Counted from the stretch's first letter, positions 53,934-63,141 are shown. The stretch is 64,000 nt of DNA from Paucidesulfovibrio longus DSM 6739 (GCF_000420485.1 NZ_ATVA01000014.1:62001-126000); one strand, 5' to 3'. The notes: a model not told the origin generated them from the sequence alone. Made by a program: numbers and translations.

Positions 53934-55202
53934 TCAATGCTTTGATTCCGCGAGCACGTCCTGCACCCAGGCCAGGGCCTCGACGCAGGCCCTGTCCGCA
54001 TCGGAGCGCTTCAGTCCCAGGGCCTGGGCCGCCGAGCCGATGCCCTTGATGTCTCCGCGCTCGTAGCCGCGCGCGAGGTCGAGCGCAAAGCCCATGCGGC
54101 AATCGCAGATGCCCATCAGAGCCGAGGCCATCTCTTCTTCCAGGGGGAGCTGCGCCAGGATTTCATCCATGGAGACGCGCAGGAGCGAATCCAAGAGGGA
54201 GAAGAGGCCGAGAGTGAAGGCGTTCTGCGGGGGCAGCCCGATCGCAGGAGCCAGGTTTTCCAGAAACCTGGCGCGCTGGAGCGAAAGGAAGCTGACCTCC
54301 GAGGCCCGCGAGGATGGGTTCAGGTCCGCGAGGATCACGGCCTGAAGCCAGCGCGCCAGGGGACGCTGGCCGATCATGTTCACGGCGTGGCTGACCGATT
54401 CCACCCGCGAACGCAGCCCGAAGGCCGCGGAGTTCACGTAGCGGAAGAGCCGATAGGACAGGGACGGGTCGGTGTTGATGATTTGCGCGATGCGTTCGGC
54501 GGAGAAGTCCGGATCGGACAGCTCCTTGAGCAGACCGAGCTTGGCGGCCATGCCCGCCGGAACCTTGCGTCCGGGAATGATTTCGGGCCTGCTGAAGAAG
54601 AAGCCCTGGAAAAGTTCGAAGCCGAGTTCCGCGCAGGTTCGGAAGACCTCCTCGTTTTCGACCTTTTCCGCGAGCAGCCGCAGCTTGCGTCCGCCGATCT
54701 GGGCCAGGGCGTCCCGGATGCGCTGCGGGTCGGAGCCGAGGGCCAGGATGTCCATCTTGAGAATGTCGGCCACGTCGAGAAAGGGTTCCAGCTCCGGCTC
54801 CCCGGCGTAGTCGTCCATGGCGATGGTGTAGCCTTCGGCCTTGAGTTGGCGGAGCTTGTCGAGCACCGCTTCCGTCGGCGCGACCGTTTCCAGAATTTCC
54901 ACGACGCAGATGTCCGGGGGCAGGGCCAGGGCGGTTTCCTCCAGGAGCAGCCGCTCCGGGAAGTTGACGAGCATGCGCTGCCCCTCGTGCAGCCCCGGGC
55001 GGGCCAGGGTGAATCCGTCCGCGATGACCTGCGAGGTGGCCAGGTCGTCGTCCGTGACCTGCGCGGTCTGGGCCGATGCCGAGGAACGGAAAAGCAGTTC
55101 GTAGCCCCAGACCTCCTGATCGGCGCTGAAAATGGGCTGCCGGGCGACGAAGACGCTCTCGTCGGAGTCGTTGCCGAGAAGCGGAGGGGCTGCGGCGGGC
55201 AT
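53934..55202 (-). CDS. EAL-HDOD signalling protein
   Basis: 422 residues on the minus strand from ATG 55202-55200. Residues about 15-205 are EAL-like: VFVARQPIFSADQEVWGYEL, with YELLFR where active enzymes have E-A/V-L-x-R. The later acidic catalytic residues are also altered (IAMDDYAG), so phosphodiesterase activity is unlikely. Residues about 210-400 are HDOD (LLKELSDPDFSAERIAQIIN, SYRLFRYVNSAAFGL), a non-catalytic HD relative. YuxH-type EAL-HDOD proteins integrate c-di-GMP-related signals with stress or motility output. Nine nt separate it from the upstream periplasmic gene. Confidence 0.92.
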   Translation of the reverse strand: MPAAAPPLLGNDSDESVFVARQPIFSADQEVWGYELLFRSSASAQTAQVTDDDLATSQVIADGFTLARPGLHEGQRMLVNFPERLLLEETALALPPDICVVEILETVAPTEAVLDKLRQLKAEGYTIAMDDYAGEPELEPFLDVADILKMDILALGSDPQRIRDALAQIGGRKLRLLAEKVENEEVFRTCAELGFELFQGFFFSRPEIIPGRKVPAGMAAKLGLLKELSDPDFSAERIAQIINTDPSLSYRLFRYVNSAAFGLRSRVESVSHAVNMIGQRPLARWLQAVILADLNPSSRASEVSFLSLQRARFLENLAPAIGLPPQNAFTLGLFSLLDSLLRVSMDEILAQLPLEEEMASALMGICDCRMGFALDLARGYERGDIKGIGSAAQALGLKRSDADRACVEALAWVQDVLAESKH

Positions 55203-55211
55203 GAACGCTCC

Positions 55212-55598
55212 TTATTGGAACTTGGGGTAGTGGGAGAAATGGATCTTGTTCTTCGTGTCGATGTCCACGCTGTCCTCGCCCTTTTGCACGCGCCAGGTAT
55301 AAGGGGCCACCAGGGTGATGGTCACGGTGTCCGCAAGGTGCACGGGCAGGCCGAAGCCCATGAGCTTGCCCGGCTTGCGCACCACCGCCGTGAACGTTTC
55401 CGGGGTGTTTTCCGGGGTCAGCTCCACGTCGGGAACCACGTTGATCCAGTCCACGAACGCGGCCGTTTCCGTATAGATCATGAGCTTGTCCTCGGCGGAG
55501 GCGGGAGCGGCTCCGGCAGAGAGCAGCGCCAGCCCGGCAAGGACGAGGAACAGGGACCGTTTTGGAAACATGGCGACCTCGAAGGTTGAAGTGTTCAT
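55212..55598 (-). CDS. uncharacterised periplasmic protein
   Basis: 128 residues on the minus strand from ATG 55598-55596, with GGAG seven nt upstream; ATG 55571-55569 is an alternative start for the same signal peptide. The signal (SLFLVLAGLALLSAGAAPAS) is cleaved near ASA. The mature protein is beta-rich (FTAVVRKPGKLMGFGLPVHL, TVTITLVAPYTWRVQKGEDS) and has no cysteines. It is the first gene of the unit with EAL-HDOD. No family recognised. Confidence 0.7.
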   Translation of the reverse strand: MNTSTFEVAMFPKRSLFLVLAGLALLSAGAAPASAEDKLMIYTETAAFVDWINVVPDVELTPENTPETFTAVVRKPGKLMGFGLPVHLADTVTITLVAPYTWRVQKGEDSVDIDTKNKIHFSHYPKFQ

Positions 55599-55672
55599 TC
55601 CATATCTCCATACAAGCTGCGCAAAACGAAGTCCACGCCCGGAGGGGATAAGCTCATCCCGCTCACGAAAAA

Positions 55673-55702
55673 GGCCCGCCTTCCGTTGCCGGGAGGCGGG
55701 CC
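55673..55702 (-). terminator. Terminator of the FecR-domain gene
   Basis: GGCCCGCCTTCCG / CGGGAGGCGGGCC pairs over 13 positions (one G-T) around a TTGC loop. On the minus strand it is followed by TTTTT. Confidence 0.88.
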
Positions 55703-55752
55703 GCAGCCGTTCTGGAAGCGCGCGGATGCAGCGGAAGGCGTTGGGGGCCGGA

Positions 55753-56631
55753 TCAGGGATGGGCCCCGCCACCGGTTTCGCCGCCGCCGCCGACAGCGCC
55801 TGCGGAGCCGTCTCCGGCGCCGCCGCCGATGACACCGCCGGAAAGGCCGGGAGAAGCGCTGTAGCCGCTGAAGTTGGGCTTGTAGGCCGAGGGAACGCTG
55901 GCCGAGGTGCTGAAATCAGCCGGGCTGAAGGTCTGGCGGTCCTGGGCGCTGATGCCGCGCGGCGCGCCCGCGCCCGTGCCCGCGCTCACGTCCACGGCCT
56001 GTCCGCGTCCGATTTCCACGGTCTTGCCGAAGGTGTCCGTGAAGGACATGGGCCTGCGGGTGGAGCCGTTGATGTGGGCCACGGTTTCCTGGGATACGCC
56101 GGGCCGGGGACCGGGATTCCAGCCGGAGCCGGGCGCGCCCATGGCAGCGTCCAGGCCCGCGCCGTATTCACCGGCGTTGTCCGCGGGAGCGCTCACGCCG
56201 CCTTCGGTGCCTCGGATGCCGATGGTGCCCAGGGGGCTGCCGATCTTGAACTTGTCCGGGCTGTGCTTGGTGATCTGTCCCGTGACGAAGCGGCAGGTGC
56301 CCGCCACCATGTCGATGTCGAAAATGCGGTTCTCGCTGTCGCCCGGTTCGTAGGCCACGTCGTTGAGGACCATTTCGGTGTGGGCGTCCAGAGCCAGCAC
56401 GGTTCCGTCCTCGAACATGACCTGGAGGAAGCTTTCGGCCCCGGTGGCCACGGTCTCGCTGCGGAAGAGCTTGTCCCCGGCGGCGAGCATGCGCTTTTGT
56501 CCGCCGTCGACGGCAACGGCGGTTCCGCGCAGGGTCTGGACCTCGCCGATGGGGTTTTGGCTCGCAAAAGCGGGAAAGGCAACCATAAGAAGTATCAAGA
56601 GGGGGAAAAAGCGATGGAAAAGAAGTTTCAT
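55753..56631 (-). CDS. Secreted FecR-domain protein
   Basis: 292 residues on the minus strand from ATG 56631-56629 (MKLLFHRFFPLLILLMVAFP); an ATG 15 nt earlier is possible. The signal peptide is cleaved near AFA-SQ. Residues about 25-145 are a FecR domain: IGEVQTLRGTAVAVDG, GDKLFRSETVATGAESFLQV and LDAHTEMVLNDVAYE, followed by IGSPLGTIGIRGTEG. There is no HTH or membrane anchor, so this is the periplasmic type, not an anti-sigma factor. The C-terminus is Gly/Ala/Ser-rich low complexity. The gene has its own strong terminator and is divergent from hcp. Confidence 0.88.
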   Translation of the reverse strand: MKLLFHRFFPLLILLMVAFPAFASQNPIGEVQTLRGTAVAVDGGQKRMLAAGDKLFRSETVATGAESFLQVMFEDGTVLALDAHTEMVLNDVAYEPGDSENRIFDIDMVAGTCRFVTGQITKHSPDKFKIGSPLGTIGIRGTEGGVSAPADNAGEYGAGLDAAMGAPGSGWNPGPRPGVSQETVAHINGSTRRPMSFTDTFGKTVEIGRGQAVDVSAGTGAGAPRGISAQDRQTFSPADFSTSASVPSAYKPNFSGYSASPGLSGGVIGGGAGDGSAGAVGGGGETGGGAHP

Positions 56632-56782
56632 CGGATCGTTCCTCATAAAATAACGGGTGCGAATACGGAAAAAAGCAAAAAAGGGTTATTCTGAACAGCA
56701 AGATTTGACTTGGATCATACAGCAGGAGGAACGAAAGAGGCAAGTTGCATCCAACGGAAACGAAAACCAAGGAGAAGCATCC

Positions 56783-58405
56783 ATGTTTTGTTATCAGTGC
56801 GAACAAACGGCCAAAGGCAAGGGTTGCGACAAGATGGGCGTCTGCGGCAAGACCCCCGAAGTCGCCGCGCTTCAGGATCTGCTCATCCATGCCATGAAGG
56901 GACTTTCCATCGCGGCGGACCTGGCCCGCAAGAACGGCATCGTGGACGACGGCGTGAACCGCTTCAGCGCCGAGGCCGTCTTCTCCACCCTGACCAACGT
57001 GAATTTCGACCCGGCCCGCTTCGCTCCCATGATCCGGCGCGCCGTGGTCCTGCGCGACGAGCTCAAGGGCAAGCTCAAGGCCAAGGGCGTGCAGGTGCCC
57101 GCTGGCGACGAAATCGACTTCGAGCCCGCCGTGGGCCACGACGCCCTGGTGGCCCAGGGCGAATCCGTGGGCATCGCCGGCGACCCGGAGCCGAACGAGG
57201 ACATCAAGTCCCTGAAGCAGACCGTGATCTACGGCATCAAGGGCCTCTGCGCCTACGCCGACCATGCCCGCATCCTCGGCCAGTGGGATGACGCAGTCTA
57301 TGAATACGTGCACCGCGCCCTGGCCGCCACCACCACCCGCGACAAGGATCTCGGATTCTGGGTCGAGATGGCCCTGGAATGCGGCCGGGTCAACGTCCGG
57401 GCCATGGAACTGCTCGACGCGGGCAACACCGGCACCTACGGCCACCCCGTGCCCACCCCCGTGCCGCTCGGTCCCAAGGCGGGCAAGGCCATCCTCGTTT
57501 CCGGCCATGACCTCAAGGATCTGGCCACGCTGCTGCGCCAGACCGAGGGCAAGGGCATCAACGTCTACACCCACGGCGAGATGCTCCCCTGCCACGGCTA
57601 CCCGGAGCTGAAGAAGCATTCCCACTTCCACGGCCACTACGGCACGGCCTGGCAGAACCAGCAGAAGGAGTTCGCCCTGTTCCCCGGCGCGATCCTGATG
57701 ACCACGAACTGCATCCAGAAGCCAGGCGCGTACCAGGACAACATCTTCACCACCGGGCTGGTGGGCTGGCCCGGCGTGGTCCACGTGGGCAACGAGGACT
57801 TCACCCCGGTCATCGAGAAGGCTCTGGAAATGGACGGCTTCCCCGCGGACGAGGACAAGGGTTCCGTGCTCGTGGGCTTCGGCCGGAACGCCGTGCTCGG
57901 CGTGGCCGACAAGGTCATCGACGCGGTCAAGGCCGGGGCCATCCGCCACTTCTTCCTCGTGGGCGGCTGCGACGGCGCCAAGCCCGGCCGCAACTACTAC
58001 ACCGAGTTCGTGGAAAAGGCCCCCAAGGACACCGTGGTCCTGACCCTGGCCTGCGGCAAGTTCCGCTTCTTCGACAAGCAGCTCGGCGACATCGGCGGCA
58101 TTCCCCGCCTGCTGGACGTGGGGCAGTGCAACGATGCCTACTCCGCCGTGAAGATCGCCCTGGCCCTGGCCGACGCCTTCGAGTGCGGCGTCAACGACCT
58201 GCCGCTCTCCCTGGTGCTCTCCTGGTACGAGCAGAAGGCCGTGGTCATCCTGCTTTCCCTGCTGGCCCTGGGCATCAAGGACATCCGCCTCGGACCGACC
58301 CTGCCCGCGTTCCTTTCGCCGAACGTGCTCGGCTACCTCGTGGAAAACTACGACATCAAACCGATTTCCACGCCGGACGAGGATCTCAAGGCCATTCTCG
58401 GATAG
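56783..58405 (+). CDS. hcp: Hydroxylamine reductase / hybrid cluster protein
   Basis: 540 residues from ATG 56783, with GGAG eight nt upstream. Cys3, Cys6, Cys15 and Cys21 (MFCYQCEQTAKGKGCDKMGV, then C21) have the exact spacing of the Desulfovibrio Hcp [4Fe-4S] site. Downstream segments ECGRVNVRAMELLD, GEMLPCHGYPEL, TTNCIQKPGAYQ, FLVGGCDGAKPG and DVGQCNDAYSA hold the hybrid [4Fe-2O-2S] cluster ligands. Hcp reduces hydroxylamine in vitro, is an NO reductase in E. coli, and is induced by nitrosative stress. ATTTGACTTGGATCATA near 56703 holds one half of an HcpR-like box, but its partner half is poor. A terminator follows. Confidence 0.97.
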   Translation: MFCYQCEQTAKGKGCDKMGVCGKTPEVAALQDLLIHAMKGLSIAADLARKNGIVDDGVNRFSAEAVFSTLTNVNFDPARFAPMIRRAVVLRDELKGKLKAKGVQVPAGDEIDFEPAVGHDALVAQGESVGIAGDPEPNEDIKSLKQTVIYGIKGLCAYADHARILGQWDDAVYEYVHRALAATTTRDKDLGFWVEMALECGRVNVRAMELLDAGNTGTYGHPVPTPVPLGPKAGKAILVSGHDLKDLATLLRQTEGKGINVYTHGEMLPCHGYPELKKHSHFHGHYGTAWQNQQKEFALFPGAILMTTNCIQKPGAYQDNIFTTGLVGWPGVVHVGNEDFTPVIEKALEMDGFPADEDKGSVLVGFGRNAVLGVADKVIDAVKAGAIRHFFLVGGCDGAKPGRNYYTEFVEKAPKDTVVLTLACGKFRFFDKQLGDIGGIPRLLDVGQCNDAYSAVKIALALADAFECGVNDLPLSLVLSWYEQKAVVILLSLLALGIKDIRLGPTLPAFLSPNVLGYLVENYDIKPISTPDEDLKAILG

Positions 58406-58440
58406 TTTCCGTCACCTCCATCCGTTACTCTCCATGGAGA

Positions 58441-58469
58441 AAGGGGAGGGCCGTCGCGGCCCTCCCCTT
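58441..58469. terminator. Bidirectional terminator after hcp
   Basis: AAGGGGAGGGCCG / CGGCCCTCCCCTT is a 13-bp perfect stem with a TCG loop between the convergent hcp and the large secreted protein gene. Confidence 0.85.
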
Positions 58470-58493
58470 GTTGTTCGCCCCGGCAAGGGGGGA

Positions 58494-61400
58494 TCAGAGA
58501 TCCTTGTCCAGGCCGCAGAGCGGATCGTTCGGGTCGCAGGGAGCCTGCTGCGGGACCGTGCAGGTGATGTCGCGGTAGGCCGGGCAGACCGATTCCGTGC
58601 CGCCCGCCTTCTTGGTGCGGCAGACCGTCCCTCCGGAAGCGTTCACGGTCCGGCCCTGCCAGTTGGTGATGTTGCCGGAGGGCTGGGGGGCTGCGGAAAG
58701 GCCCTGGCTGCGGCAGAACGCCGCCGGAGCCTGCGCGTCCGTGACGGCCAGGGGATCGCCTCCCAGCCGCACGAAGCGGTAGGTGCGCTGCTGTCCGGAA
58801 CTGCCGTAGGAGGAGTACGACCAGTTGCCGGAAGGGGGGGCGTCCGCTCCGGGAGGGGTCGGTTTCGGCGCCGCGGGGTCGCACTTCGGGTCGCCGGGCT
58901 TGCACTCCGGCCGGACCACGCAGGTGATGGACATGTACGTGGCGCAGGTCACGCCGCCCTGGGACTTGCCGTCGCAGACCAGCCTGCCGGAGAGGTCGTA
59001 GGTCTTGCCCGCGGTGGACCCGACGTGGGGCATGCGCTGCTTGGTCGCGGGCGCGCCGTCCACCGTGGCGCAGAAGGCCGCCAGGGCCGCGCTTTTGTCT
59101 TCCTGGCTGAAGGCCAGCTTGCGCGAGGAGCCGTCCGGCATTCTCAGGCTGATGCCGCTGTACTGCCAGGTGTTTTCCGCGACGCGATCCTTGAGCATGT
59201 GCTGGAGCTTGCCGGGCACGGCTTTTTCCTCCTCGCGGGCGGGCAGGCTCACGGTGATGGTGGCCGCCGGGTCGCCGGGCCGGACCATGCGCGGCTTGCT
59301 GGAGGCGGAATCATGCGAAGTCGCGGTAACTTCCGCTGTATAATAACCTTCCGTCAAATTATCGAACAGTACGCCGTTTCCTGCTTTTTCCCCAAAGGGC
59401 TTGCCGTCCTTCAGGAGCACGACGCGCACGCCGGTCACGGGCTTGCCGTCCGCGCCGCGCGCCTGCACCACCACGGAGCCGCCCACAGGGGCGAGGCGCA
59501 ATTCCACGGTGCGGACCGGACCGTCCTGCGCGCTCACGTCCAGTTCCAGCCGGACCGAGCCAAGATCGGAGGAAGCCGTGAGCACGTGCTTGCCGGGCTG
59601 CACGTCCGCAAAGGTCGCGGACCCGGCAGGCGCGCGCACGCCCTTGCCGTTGTCGAGCGTCAGGGTGGCCCCGGCAACGGGCGAGCCGTCCGGTCCGAGC
59701 GCGAGAACCTTCAGGGTCACGCCCGTGCGCAGCTCCAGCCGGACCTTGTGCATGGGCTGGTCCACGGTCACGAGCACTTCCGCGTCCGGCGCGGGCTGGA
59801 ATCCCGGAGCCTCGGCATGCAGGTAGTGGCCGCCGAGCCCCACGTCCTGGAGGCGCAGGTAGCCGTTGGCGTCGGTCGTGTGCCGGGAGGGACCGTCCAC
59901 CCCGTCCACCACCACGATCGCGCCGGGCACCACCCGGTCGCTCGCGTCGCGGACCACGGCCAGAATGCCGGTCTTGACCTTGAAGGGCAGCTCCACGCGC
60001 AGGGTTTCGTCCGGGCGGGCAGGACGCACCGTAAGCGTTTGCGAGACAGGGGGCAGGCCGCTCGCCCTGCCCGTGAGCGCATACCCGCCCTCGGGCGAGG
60101 GGCGCATGTTCTTGAAGACGGCAAGGCCCTGGGCGTCGGTGGGCAGCTCGTGCTCGCCGATGCGGATCGTTGCCCCGACAAGGGGCGCGCCTTCGAGGTC
60201 AAGGGCGAGCACCGTGATTTCGGTCCGGTAGGGTTCGAGGAAGAAACGCAGCGTTCCGTCGCTCAGGTCCGGATCATTCAGCGAGCCGGGCGCGTGGGAA
60301 TCGGCCTGGGCGTCGAGGCCATAGGGGCCCACGGGCGGCACGGCCGCGAAAAGGGCCTGGCCGTCCTGGTCCGTGGTCGCGGTCAGGGGGGAGGCGTTGC
60401 CGACGCGCAGGTTCAGCCGGGCGCCGGCCAGGGGCGGCCCGTCCTGGCCGGAGGTCAGCAATACCGCAACGTCGCGGGGCGCGTCCGGTTCGAGCAGCAC
60501 TTCGTATTCTTCCGGAGGGGCCGAAGCCGTGTCCGGCGTGTCCGCGAAAATGCGGATTTCCGCAGGCTTGAAGCCGGGCGCGCGGGCCTGGACGTCGTGC
60601 CCGCCCGGAGACAGGTGCAGGGCGGCCAGGCCGAATCGGTTGGTGGCGCAGGGTTTGCCCCCGTTGGTTTCGCTCCGGCAGAGGGAACCGTCCACGAACA
60701 GGGCCGCGCTTTCCAGGGGCACGGGTTCTCCGTCCGGTCCGAGCCCGCGCACCGTGACCAGCCGGACCCGCGCATACGCGCGCAGCCGGGCCGCCTCGGC
60801 GGCCAGCGCCTTTCTGGCCACGGCGGCGCGCTCGCGCAGCACCTGCTCCGCCAGTTCGCGCTCGTAGCGCAGCCGGAAGGTGTTGCCGATGTGGTCCACG
60901 GCTTCCTCCCGCAGCTTCTCGCCCATGTCCATGACCTTCATGCGTTCGAACAGGGCGCGGATTTCCGTTTCCACGGCCTTTTCGTCCGAGGCCGAGAGCG
61001 GTCTGTATCCGGTTGTCTGCGCGTCGGCGCGCTGGTCCATGTCGCGGGAGGTGATGGTGGTCATGATCGAGAGCATCTGCTGCTCGTAGCCCTGCACGAA
61101 CCCGGTCTTGATCTCGATGCGCTCGCCGATGTCGCGGTTGATCAGGAAGCTGCGGCCGGAATAGTCCGCGCCGGGCTGGGCGTCGATGCGGATGGTCCTG
61201 CCCGCTGCCTTGCCTTCGGCGCTGCGCGCGGCCCTGGCCAGGTGTTCCTTGTCGAACTTGAGGCCCTCGTAGAGTCCGGGCTCCACGCCGTGGGCCTTGA
61301 GCACCACGTTCAGGGCCACGTCCGCCACCACGGGTTCGGGAATGTGGGTCAGGTTCCAGGCGGCCTCGTGCTCGCGCAGCCCGCTTCCGAGCCGGTGGCT

Positions 61401-61910
61401 CTTGTAGACGTCGTAGAACTCGTCGGCCAGGCCGGGCAGGAACACGCGGTCGCGGAAGAAGATCAGGGATTCATTGTAGAGCGTGAAGAGGGTGTTCACC
61501 GTGGCCAGGGGCATGTAGCCCGCGTCCTCGTATGCCGTGACGAACGCGCCCGCCCCGAAGTCCAGCACGGTCTTCAGGGCCTTGTGGAACCGTTTCGGAT
61601 CGGCCGGGCCGCTGAGCATGGTGTCCACGAGCACGAGCATGGTCAGGGCGTTTTTGAAGTTCTCCGCGCTCTCCGGCAGGCTCTTGCGGAACGAGGTCCA
61701 GAACTTGAGGCTCTGGTCCGCGCCGTCCGTGCCGAGCTGAAGATGCTTGGCCGCGTCCGCAAGGGTCACGTCGCGGGAAAACACGCCGTCGCCGGGACGC
61801 AGCACCGTGTCCTGCGCCTGGCAGGGCAGGGCGGCAGGCAGCAGCAACAGAAAAATCAGGCAGGACGTGACGCGGGAAAGAGCCTGTCCGCCGCGCGGCA
61901 ATCGAAACAC
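58494..61910 (-). CDS. Large secreted protein with carboxypeptidase-regulatory-like repeats and tandem six-cysteine modules
   Basis: 1138 residues on the minus strand from GTG 61910-61908, chosen because AAAGGAG lies five nt upstream; the frame is open for another 13 codons. A signal peptide (about 1-32) ends at PCQA. Residues about 35-400 are helical. Residues about 400-900 contain several beta-sandwich repeats of the carboxypeptidase-regulatory type (GPDGEPVPLESAALFVDGS, GGHDVQARAPGFKPAEI, LEGAPLVGATIRIGEHEL). The C-terminus holds two related modules of about 110 residues, beginning at Trp915 and Trp1030, each with six cysteines and an ITCxV segment. Surface-exposed or periplasmic scaffold is likely. 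Probably in a unit with the next gene. Confidence 0.8.
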   Translation of the reverse strand: MFRLPRGGQALSRVTSCLIFLLLLPAALPCQAQDTVLRPGDGVFSRDVTLADAAKHLQLGTDGADQSLKFWTSFRKSLPESAENFKNALTMLVLVDTMLSGPADPKRFHKALKTVLDFGAGAFVTAYEDAGYMPLATVNTLFTLYNESLIFFRDRVFLPGLADEFYDVYKSHRLGSGLREHEAAWNLTHIPEPVVADVALNVVLKAHGVEPGLYEGLKFDKEHLARAARSAEGKAAGRTIRIDAQPGADYSGRSFLINRDIGERIEIKTGFVQGYEQQMLSIMTTITSRDMDQRADAQTTGYRPLSASDEKAVETEIRALFERMKVMDMGEKLREEAVDHIGNTFRLRYERELAEQVLRERAAVARKALAAEAARLRAYARVRLVTVRGLGPDGEPVPLESAALFVDGSLCRSETNGGKPCATNRFGLAALHLSPGGHDVQARAPGFKPAEIRIFADTPDTASAPPEEYEVLLEPDAPRDVAVLLTSGQDGPPLAGARLNLRVGNASPLTATTDQDGQALFAAVPPVGPYGLDAQADSHAPGSLNDPDLSDGTLRFFLEPYRTEITVLALDLEGAPLVGATIRIGEHELPTDAQGLAVFKNMRPSPEGGYALTGRASGLPPVSQTLTVRPARPDETLRVELPFKVKTGILAVVRDASDRVVPGAIVVVDGVDGPSRHTTDANGYLRLQDVGLGGHYLHAEAPGFQPAPDAEVLVTVDQPMHKVRLELRTGVTLKVLALGPDGSPVAGATLTLDNGKGVRAPAGSATFADVQPGKHVLTASSDLGSVRLELDVSAQDGPVRTVELRLAPVGGSVVVQARGADGKPVTGVRVVLLKDGKPFGEKAGNGVLFDNLTEGYYTAEVTATSHDSASSKPRMVRPGDPAATITVSLPAREEEKAVPGKLQHMLKDRVAENTWQYSGISLRMPDGSSRKLAFSQEDKSAALAAFCATVDGAPATKQRMPHVGSTAGKTYDLSGRLVCDGKSQGGVTCATYMSITCVVRPECKPGDPKCDPAAPKPTPPGADAPPSGNWSYSSYGSSGQQRTYRFVRLGGDPLAVTDAQAPAAFCRSQGLSAAPQPSGNITNWQGRTVNASGGTVCRTKKAGGTESVCPAYRDITCTVPQQAPCDPNDPLCGLDKDL

Positions 61911-61959
61911 GGCTTCTCCTTTCCCCGAAGGGGGGCGGGGAGTTGGCAAAAACGGACGC

Positions 61960-63141
61960 CTATTGGCAACTGGCGTCGATGGTCTGCTGCGTGTCCTTGG
62001 CCACGCGGTCGTACTCGCGGGCCTGGGCGCCGTCCGGGTCCATCTGCGGGCAGCGCCGCATCAGGGCCGCGGATTCGCGCATGACCCGCTGGTATTCCTT
62101 CGCGGACATGCAGATTCCCAGGCTATCCGACTGGGACATGAGCCGCTCGATCTCGGCGGTGAGCGCGGCTTCGCCCTGCTCGCAATCCGCGGGAATCGCG
62201 GACGGAGGCGCGGGGGCGGCCACGGGCGGCGCGGATGCTGGGGCGGGCGGCGCACCCGGAGCGGGCAGGGCGGAGGCCGGAGGAGCGGGGGCCGGGGCGG
62301 GGGGCGGTCCCGGCGGATTGGGGGCGGCTTGGGCCTGGGCGGTGCGGACCGGGGCCTCCTGGATCTTGGCGGCCAGGAGGATGCTAAGCACGCCGTCCTG
62401 GGCCAGCCCCTGGTTGCGCTGGAAATCGCGCAGGGCCTGCACGGTCCGCTCGCCCATGATCCCGTCCGCCGGGCCGGGGTCGTAGCCCAGGGAGGCGAGC
62501 CCGGCCTGCGCGTCGTGAATCTGCGCGGCGGTCATGCCCGGAGCGTGGCGATCCGACAGTTCGCGCTGCCTGCGTTCCTGGTCGCGGGCCTGAGCCTTGC
62601 GCGCTTCGGCCTGCTCCATGCGCGAGAGGATCATGCGCACCTGGGGGGAATCCTCGTAGCGCAGGCTTTGCCGATACAGCTCAGCCGCCTCTCCGGTCCG
62701 GCCCTGGGAAGAAAGCGTAAAGGCCTGTCGGCGCAGCTCCCGCGCCGTTTCCAGGTTCGCGTCCCCTGCCGGAGGGGCTTTCGGCGCTGCCATGTTCGGT
62801 TCGGCCATGTTCGGGGCGGGCGGGCGAGGGGCGGGCGACTGCTCCGGGGCCGGGGCGGTCTTGGCCTTTTCCAGTTGCGCTTCGAGCTTTCGGACAATGG
62901 CGCGCACGGTTTCGTCGTCCTCGTGGCGCAGGCTGTCCCGGTAGGCGTCCAGGGCTTCCTGGGTGCGGTCCGCGCGCATCAGGGAGAAGCCCTTGTTGCG
63001 CAGCTCCCTGGCCTGCTCCGCACTTTGGGTGGCGGGGGGAGGCGTCTGGGCCGAAGCGGCAGGGCTATGCAGCATGGCCCGCAGCGGAAGCAGGGCCGCG
63101 AGGATCGCCAGGGCGAGAATAAAGGTATGCCGACGCAGCAC
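61960..63141 (-). CDS. Secreted TPR / peptidoglycan-binding protein
   Basis: 393 residues on the minus strand from ATG 63141-63139. A signal peptide ends near ASA. Residues about 40-100 and 125-175 are two TPR-like segments with nearly the same pattern (ELRNKGFSLMRADRTQEALD, ELRRQAFTLSSQGRTGEAAE). Residues about 205-260 are a PG_binding_1 domain: AQIHDAQAGLASLGYDPGPA, DGIMGERTVQALRDFQ. A long Pro/Ala linker and a Cys-containing helical end follow. It should attach to the cell wall. It lies 49 nt upstream of the large secreted protein on the same strand, probably one operon. Confidence 0.85.
   Translation of the reverse strand: MLRRHTFILALAILAALLPLRAMLHSPAASAQTPPPATQSAEQARELRNKGFSLMRADRTQEALDAYRDSLRHEDDETVRAIVRKLEAQLEKAKTAPAPEQSPAPRPPAPNMAEPNMAAPKAPPAGDANLETARELRRQAFTLSSQGRTGEAAELYRQSLRYEDSPQVRMILSRMEQAEARKAQARDQERRQRELSDRHAPGMTAAQIHDAQAGLASLGYDPGPADGIMGERTVQALRDFQRNQGLAQDGVLSILLAAKIQEAPVRTAQAQAAPNPPGPPPAPAPAPPASALPAPGAPPAPASAPPVAAPAPPSAIPADCEQGEAALTAEIERLMSQSDSLGICMSAKEYQRVMRESAALMRRCPQMDPDGAQAREYDRVAKDTQQTIDASCQ

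Noticed and set aside
56700-56720. HcpR binding box upstream of hcp
   Set aside because: Only one half (TTGAC) is good; the second half (ATCATA) does not pair as a palindrome, so it is not listed as a site.
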